Assembly (NCBI RefSeq): GCF_030813795.1
Contig: NZ_JAUSUX010000018.1
Location: forward strand, 1 to 53,655
Origin: Desulfofundulus luciae
GTDB taxonomy: Bacteria; Bacillota; Desulfotomaculia; Desulfotomaculales; Desulfovirgulaceae
Reading direction: 5' to 3'
DNA: 53,655 bases
Of this stretch, positions 50,176-53,655 are shown piece after piece (within the stretch, counting starts at the first letter, position 1; each line of letters opens with the position of its first letter). The notes beneath the pieces were generated by a model. The model was not told the DNA's origin. It did no database searches and worked only from the letters and a program-made list of their open reading frames with translations. The position numbers were made by a program, and so were the translations under genes.

Positions 50176-50927
50176 ACCTTTATCCCGTACAGGGCCGCAC
50201 CCAGGGCACCCACCAACTGGGGACGTGTGGGCACGAGCAAATCTGGCAGGCCCATGCGCCGGGCAAAATAAACGGGCAAACCGGGGATGGCCGCCACCCC
50301 GCCGGTGAAAACCACCGGGGGTTCAATGCCTAAGCGTAAAAGCAGGTTTTGGGCGCGATCACAAATGGAGTTGAGCACGGCCCGGGCCACGGCCCCCACG
50401 GGCTGGCCCGCGGCCAGCAGCGATACCACCTCTGATTCGGCAAAAACGGTGCACATGCTGTTTAAGGTAACTCCCCCATCACTTGCAGAAGCAGCGGCTA
50501 CCATTTCCTCAAGAGGCAACCCCAACCCCTGGGCCATGATCTCCAGAAATTTACCCGTTCCGGCGGCACAGCGGTCGTTCATGATAAAGTCCACCACCCG
50601 GCCCTGTTCGTCCAACCGGATCACCTTGCTGTCCTGGCCGCCGATATCAAGCACGGTGCGGCAGGAGGGAAAGAGGTGACTGGCACCCAGGGCGTGGGCC
50701 TTGATCTCGGTAATCAAATCGGTGGCAAAATCCGCCCGGGCGCCGTGGCGCCCGTAACCCGTGGCCACTACACGCCGGAATGACGACAGGTTCCCGGCCA
50801 TCTCCCGGGCACGCTCCAGGGGGCTGGGCCCGCTGTCCGCTACCTGGCCGGCCAGCAGCTCTCCCTTATCATTTAAAATGGCAATGGCAATGGTGCGGGA
50901 CCCAATGTCAATTCCCAGGACGGTCAT
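50157..50927 (-). CDS. ATP-dependent activase of a dehydratase-type Fe-S protein
   Basis: This 256-residue BcrA/BadF/HgdC-family ATPase (ASKHA fold) has 'LGIDIGSRTIAIAIL', 'TGYGRHGA' and 'VLDIGGQDSKVI'. The cluster cysteines lie in 'NDRCAAGTGKFLE' and 'NSMCTVFAESEVVSLL', which bind one [4Fe-4S] between two subunits. It injects a low-potential electron into its partner, using ATP hydrolysis. It follows the partner gene by 27 nt on the same strand, the arrangement seen with double-cubane proteins (DCCP and its reductase). Confidence 0.93.
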   Translation of the reverse strand: MTVLGIDIGSRTIAIAILNDKGELLAGQVADSGPSPLERAREMAGNLSSFRRVVATGYGRHGARADFATDLITEIKAHALGASHLFPSCRTVLDIGGQDSKVIRLDEQGRVVDFIMNDRCAAGTGKFLEIMAQGLGLPLEEMVAAASASDGGVTLNSMCTVFAESEVVSLLAAGQPVGAVARAVLNSICDRAQNLLLRLGIEPPVVFTGGVAAIPGLPVYFARRMGLPDLLVPTRPQLVGALGAALYGIKVNKATG

Positions 50928-50954
50928 TAAGTTCTTTCATCCTTTCCAGGCCGC

Positions 50955-52226
50955 CTAGCGCAACATTTCAAGGAAAGCTTCCACCCGGGTGCGCAGCTGG
51001 CCGGTATCTTCCTCGCTATAGTCCGTTTCCACTTTTATCACTGGAATACCCCGCGCTTTTAAGGCCTTCTCCACGGCATAATATTCGACCGCATATCCGT
51101 GGCAGAACTGCAAATTGTAATAGATGACACCGTCAACCTGGTAAGCTTCAACCAGGCGGAAAATATCTTCAAGGCGCCCCGGGTTGGGAGTAAAGCAGGA
51201 ACAGTTTATTTTCAGGTATCGCTCGGCCAGGGCCTGCAACTGCTCTTCCAGGGTCCGTCCGGTTTCATCCACTTGATGCTCGAAAAAGCGGGTACCGGTG
51301 CAGGTTTCCTCGCAAACCACCGCGGCGCCGGCTGTTTCGATAATGTGGTGCAGCTTCCAGTTGGGAATAGCCATCGGGGTGCCGGTTACAAGAATACGCG
51401 GGGCCCCGGATGGAAATACCCCCTGCCCGGAGGCAATGCGTGCCTCGGCTTCCGCGGCCAGGGCTTCCGTTTTATCAATGAAGCGACGGGGATCGTCGTA
51501 AAAACTGACCTGGGTAACCAGCAGGGCATCCTTCCCGCTTATGGGCACCGGATCGGCCTTGCGGGTATGGTAAAGGCGTTCCAGTGCTTGACGCAGCCGG
51601 TTCTGGAGGCGGATTTCTTCCGCCAGCCTCTCGGGGGTCACCCGGCAGCCGGTTAACTCTTCTATTCTGGCCAGGAACAACTCGATCTCCCCGCGCCAGG
51701 CAGCCAGGTCCCGGGGCCGTTTCATCTGGGGCAGGTCCATTACGTAAACGGGAGCATATTCACCCAGGACTTCCCAGGCTTTCTTTTTGCCGTCGCAGGT
51801 GGTTTCGCCAATTAAGAGATCGCAGGACTGGAAATAGGGACAGGTACCGCTAAGGCGGGCACCTACCGACGCTTTAATCAGCGGGCAAAGGTTGCGGGGC
51901 AAAACCCTTTCCCCGTCGGGAACCCAGAACTGGGAGCCGCCGCACAGGCCGACGGCAACGGCTCCGGCGGCACGAATAATCTCCACGGGTACGAACACGC
52001 AAAAGGCCCCGCAAACTTTGCCTCCCCGCCGGCGGTGCTCCACCAGCTCGGCGATCCTCAGGCTGTGGATTTCGGCCACCACCAGGTCGAAGTACTCCAT
52101 AGCCTGCGGGCGGTCCGGCTGCTGCAGGTAAACCTCTTCATAAATTAGAGGCAGGGCACTGGTCAACCGGTCATGCTTTTCCAGGTCCATTCCCAAATCA
52201 GACCATAACTTGCGATAGTCAGTCAT
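50955..52226 (-). CDS. Double-cubane-type 2-hydroxyacyl-CoA dehydratase family protein
   Basis: This 423-residue HgdB/FldC-like protein occurs as a single subunit, not an alpha/beta pair, next to its activase; this matches the double-cubane cluster protein (DCCP) layout of Carboxydothermus hydrogenoformans. Cysteines gather in the first third: C72, C76, C95, C114, C129, C135 and C144, then 'CEETC' near 320 and 'NCSCF' near 350. True dehydratases split these roles over two subunits. DCCPs carry an [8Fe-9S] double cubane and reduce small molecules such as acetylene in vitro; natural substrate unknown. The ribosome-binding site AGGAGGT (52235-52241) is inside a hairpin. Confidence 0.88.
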   Translation of the reverse strand: MTDYRKLWSDLGMDLEKHDRLTSALPLIYEEVYLQQPDRPQAMEYFDLVVAEIHSLRIAELVEHRRRGGKVCGAFCVFVPVEIIRAAGAVAVGLCGGSQFWVPDGERVLPRNLCPLIKASVGARLSGTCPYFQSCDLLIGETTCDGKKKAWEVLGEYAPVYVMDLPQMKRPRDLAAWRGEIELFLARIEELTGCRVTPERLAEEIRLQNRLRQALERLYHTRKADPVPISGKDALLVTQVSFYDDPRRFIDKTEALAAEAEARIASGQGVFPSGAPRILVTGTPMAIPNWKLHHIIETAGAAVVCEETCTGTRFFEHQVDETGRTLEEQLQALAERYLKINCSCFTPNPGRLEDIFRLVEAYQVDGVIYYNLQFCHGYAVEYYAVEKALKARGIPVIKVETDYSEEDTGQLRTRVEAFLEMLR

Positions 52227-52231
52227 AAAAA

Positions 52232-52257
52232 AAGACCTCCTGGTGTTTTGAGGTCTT
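52232..52257 (-). promoter_or_regulatory. Terminator-like hairpin covering the DCCP ribosome-binding site
   Basis: AAGACCTC (52250-52257 on the minus strand) pairs with GAGGTCTT (52232-52239) with a 10-nt loop, then TTTTTTT, then ATG (52226). The 3' arm and loop edge contain AGGAGGT, the only ribosome-binding site of the gene. The promoter lies upstream, so the hairpin is in the gene's own leader and could stop transcription, block translation, or both. Confidence 0.65.
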
Positions 52258-52307
52258 ACATTTCTTTACCTGGTTACACATTTCCTTTATCAAATCGATT
52301 TAATTAT

Positions 52308-52335
52308 TTTATAGACAAACCCTGTGTGATAACAA
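52308..52335 (-). promoter_or_regulatory. Promoter of the DCCP-activase operon
   Basis: TTGTTA (52330-52335) and TATAAA (52308-52313) on the minus strand are 16 nt apart, just after the GH18 stop. The palindrome AAATCGATTT (52292-52301) sits at the expected start point and may bind a regulator. Confidence 0.45.
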
Positions 52336-52338
52336 AAT

Positions 52339-53313
52339 TTAAAGCGTGCCAACCAGAGACCAGGTACGGGGGTCCTCAAGGCCCAGGCGCCACACGCCAA
52401 TTCCCCGTAAGTTTTCCCGCCGCACCAGGGCCAGTTTGGCGGCAAAGCTGCGGGCATCTTCAAACCACACGACGTGGGTTTCGCCGTCCACCTGGTAGGT
52501 ATAGGTCCATTCCTGGGCTTCTTCGTCATAACGGGGGGTAACCCCTTGCTCCCTGGCCCGCTCTATGGCCTGACCGTAGGAAAGTGTTTCCGGTATGTTC
52601 ACCCCTTCGGTCCAATCATATCCGTAGACTGGAATGCCCAGCCGGATTTTTATGCGCGGGATTACCGAAAGGGCATAAGTTAAAACCCGCTGCACAAAAC
52701 CGATGGAGGCAACCGGCCCCGGCACGGCAAAGTGTTCATCATAAGCCAGCAGGTACACCTGGTCGCTCACCGCACCCAGTTCCGGGTAGCTAAAAGCCCC
52801 GGAAAATGGATGGCGGGGATTGTCTTCCAGCTGGGCCGGTACGGAAATGGTGGTTAAAAACCCTTCCGGCTTCAGGACCTGGTAAAGTTCGGTCATAAAT
52901 CTGGTTAGATATGGCCGGTCCTCGGGGGGCACAAATTCAAAATCAATATTCACCCCGGCAAACCCGGTGCGCCGGAGCATGTTTAAAATGCTGTTGACCA
53001 GTGCCCGGCGCAGGGCATCATCGGTCAACAGGGCGTGAATAAGGGTGCGGTATTCCGGGCTGGCATAGTTATGCACGATAGCCAGAACAGGCAGATTTAA
53101 GCAGCGAATGAGGTCCAGGGAGCGGGGGTCGGATTGATCGGCAAGGCCGCCTTCCCAGGTCACGCCGTACCAGAAGGGGATCAGGTAAGTAATCAGCCTG
53201 CCGTGCTCCTGCAGGCTCTGGAAACCCAAAGGATCGGTTACATAATACCAGTTGTTCTCGAAAGGCTGTTTATAACGAAACGGGTACACCAAAAACCCTC
53301 CGTCACTAAACAT
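52339..53313 (-). CDS. GH18 family hydrolase (spore cortex/peptidoglycan type)
   Basis: This 324-residue glycoside hydrolase family 18 protein has the catalytic strand 'RRTGFAGVNIDFEFVPPED' holding the DxE acid (D and E of NIDFE), 'QVYLLAYDEHF', 'IRLGIPVYGYDW' and the final 'LRGIGVWRLGLEDPRTW'. This resembles the catalytic part of YaaH/SleL spore-lytic enzymes but without LysM repeats or a signal peptide. Expected bond: N-acetylglucosaminyl linkages in peptidoglycan or chitin-like polymers. The ATG has AGGAA close upstream; the true N-terminus is slightly uncertain. Confidence 0.85.
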   Translation of the reverse strand: MFSDGGFLVYPFRYKQPFENNWYYVTDPLGFQSLQEHGRLITYLIPFWYGVTWEGGLADQSDPRSLDLIRCLNLPVLAIVHNYASPEYRTLIHALLTDDALRRALVNSILNMLRRTGFAGVNIDFEFVPPEDRPYLTRFMTELYQVLKPEGFLTTISVPAQLEDNPRHPFSGAFSYPELGAVSDQVYLLAYDEHFAVPGPVASIGFVQRVLTYALSVIPRIKIRLGIPVYGYDWTEGVNIPETLSYGQAIERAREQGVTPRYDEEAQEWTYTYQVDGETHVVWFEDARSFAAKLALVRRENLRGIGVWRLGLEDPRTWSLVGTL

Positions 53314-53523
53314 TTCCTAAACCATGCTATGGGAAATTAATCCAATATGTGACGGGGGTTGATGAAAACCTTTCGCCTCCTCTTAGTTTGGCTACTTCTC
53401 GCTCAAGTCATTCTTACTGCTGCGCAGACGATAAACCTTTTCTCTTTTCAAATTTGATGGGCAGATTATATGGCTAAGGGTAACGTAGCCTGTTATACAA
53501 AAGGCAAGTCAATCAGGCAAACT

Positions 53524-53551
53524 AAAAACCCCCGGGTTATAGACCGGGGGT
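53524..53551 (-). terminator. Terminator of the rRNA operon
   Basis: On the minus strand ACCCCCGG (53544-53551) pairs with CCGGGGGT (53528-53535 region) and is followed by TTTTAGT, directly downstream of the 5S rRNA. The remaining 53314-53523 stretch shows no gene. Confidence 0.8.
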
Positions 53552-53566
53552 ATGAAAAATATTTTC

Positions 53567-53655
<89 letters not shown>

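Overview
The window reads as chromosomal DNA of an anaerobic, spore-forming, GC-rich low-redox Firmicute of the Desulfotomaculum/Pelotomaculum type (Peptococcaceae sensu lato). This is inferred from gene content and order: alaS-ireB-ruvX-DUF1292-mltG-U32 protease, recJ-apt-rel-dtd-hisS-aspS-6S RNA-tcdA, two iron-sulfur dehydratase-type proteins, a spore-type GH18 hydrolase, selenocysteine use, and B. subtilis-like sigma-A promoters. Most genes lie on the minus strand, and the window ends inside a 5S rRNA of an rRNA operon that is also on the minus strand.

Region by region. 0-5.6 kb is a redox/stress neighbourhood: a Fur/PerR regulator, a TrkA-gated K+ channel, DUF554, a rubrerythrin-like protein, a hidden 78-residue selenocysteine glutaredoxin (in-frame UGA at 3539-3541 with a SECIS-like hairpin), thioredoxin, an FmdB zinc ribbon, a hidden 57-residue ferredoxin and a triple-HTH regulator. 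5.6-16.5 kb is the conserved cell-wall/translation block: class B PBP, U32 tRNA hydroxylation protein, MltG, VanW/G5 protein, DUF1292, RuvX, a ferredoxin-tailed aldo/keto reductase, IreB and AlaRS. 16.8-22 kb holds YtxH-like and zinc-ribbon small proteins, then mnmA, nifU-like scaffold, iscS, an Rrf2/IscR regulator and rarA; sulfur from IscS can feed both Fe-S assembly and MnmA tRNA thiolation.

22-29.6 kb is an accessory, decayed stretch: a lipoprotein carbonic anhydrase facing a TauE/SafE transporter; a frameshifted membrane protein; a carotenoid-desaturase-like oxidoreductase with a large internal deletion; a two-component system; a PepSY protein and a PAP2 phosphatase, both apparently cut by one deletion; and the 3' end of a dead group II intron. 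29.8-44.4 kb is again core: thioredoxin, TcdA, 6S RNA, AspRS, HisRS, a MinD-like ATPase, DUF896, an AcsA paralogue with altered catalytic motifs, an MBL hydrolase, Dtd, Rel, Apt and RecJ.

44.5-53.6 kb holds a CoA-disulfide-reductase/rhodanese fusion, acylphosphatase, a 213-bp imperfect palindromic element, a small membrane protein overlapping a Cys-rich DUF6485 protein, ComM, an unrecognised 204-residue protein, a double-cubane-type dehydratase-family protein with its activating ATPase behind a hairpin that covers its own ribosome-binding site, a GH18 hydrolase, and the 5S rRNA. No tRNA, CRISPR array, intact IS element or complete prophage was seen. All calls come from reading motifs and synteny; no database search was run.
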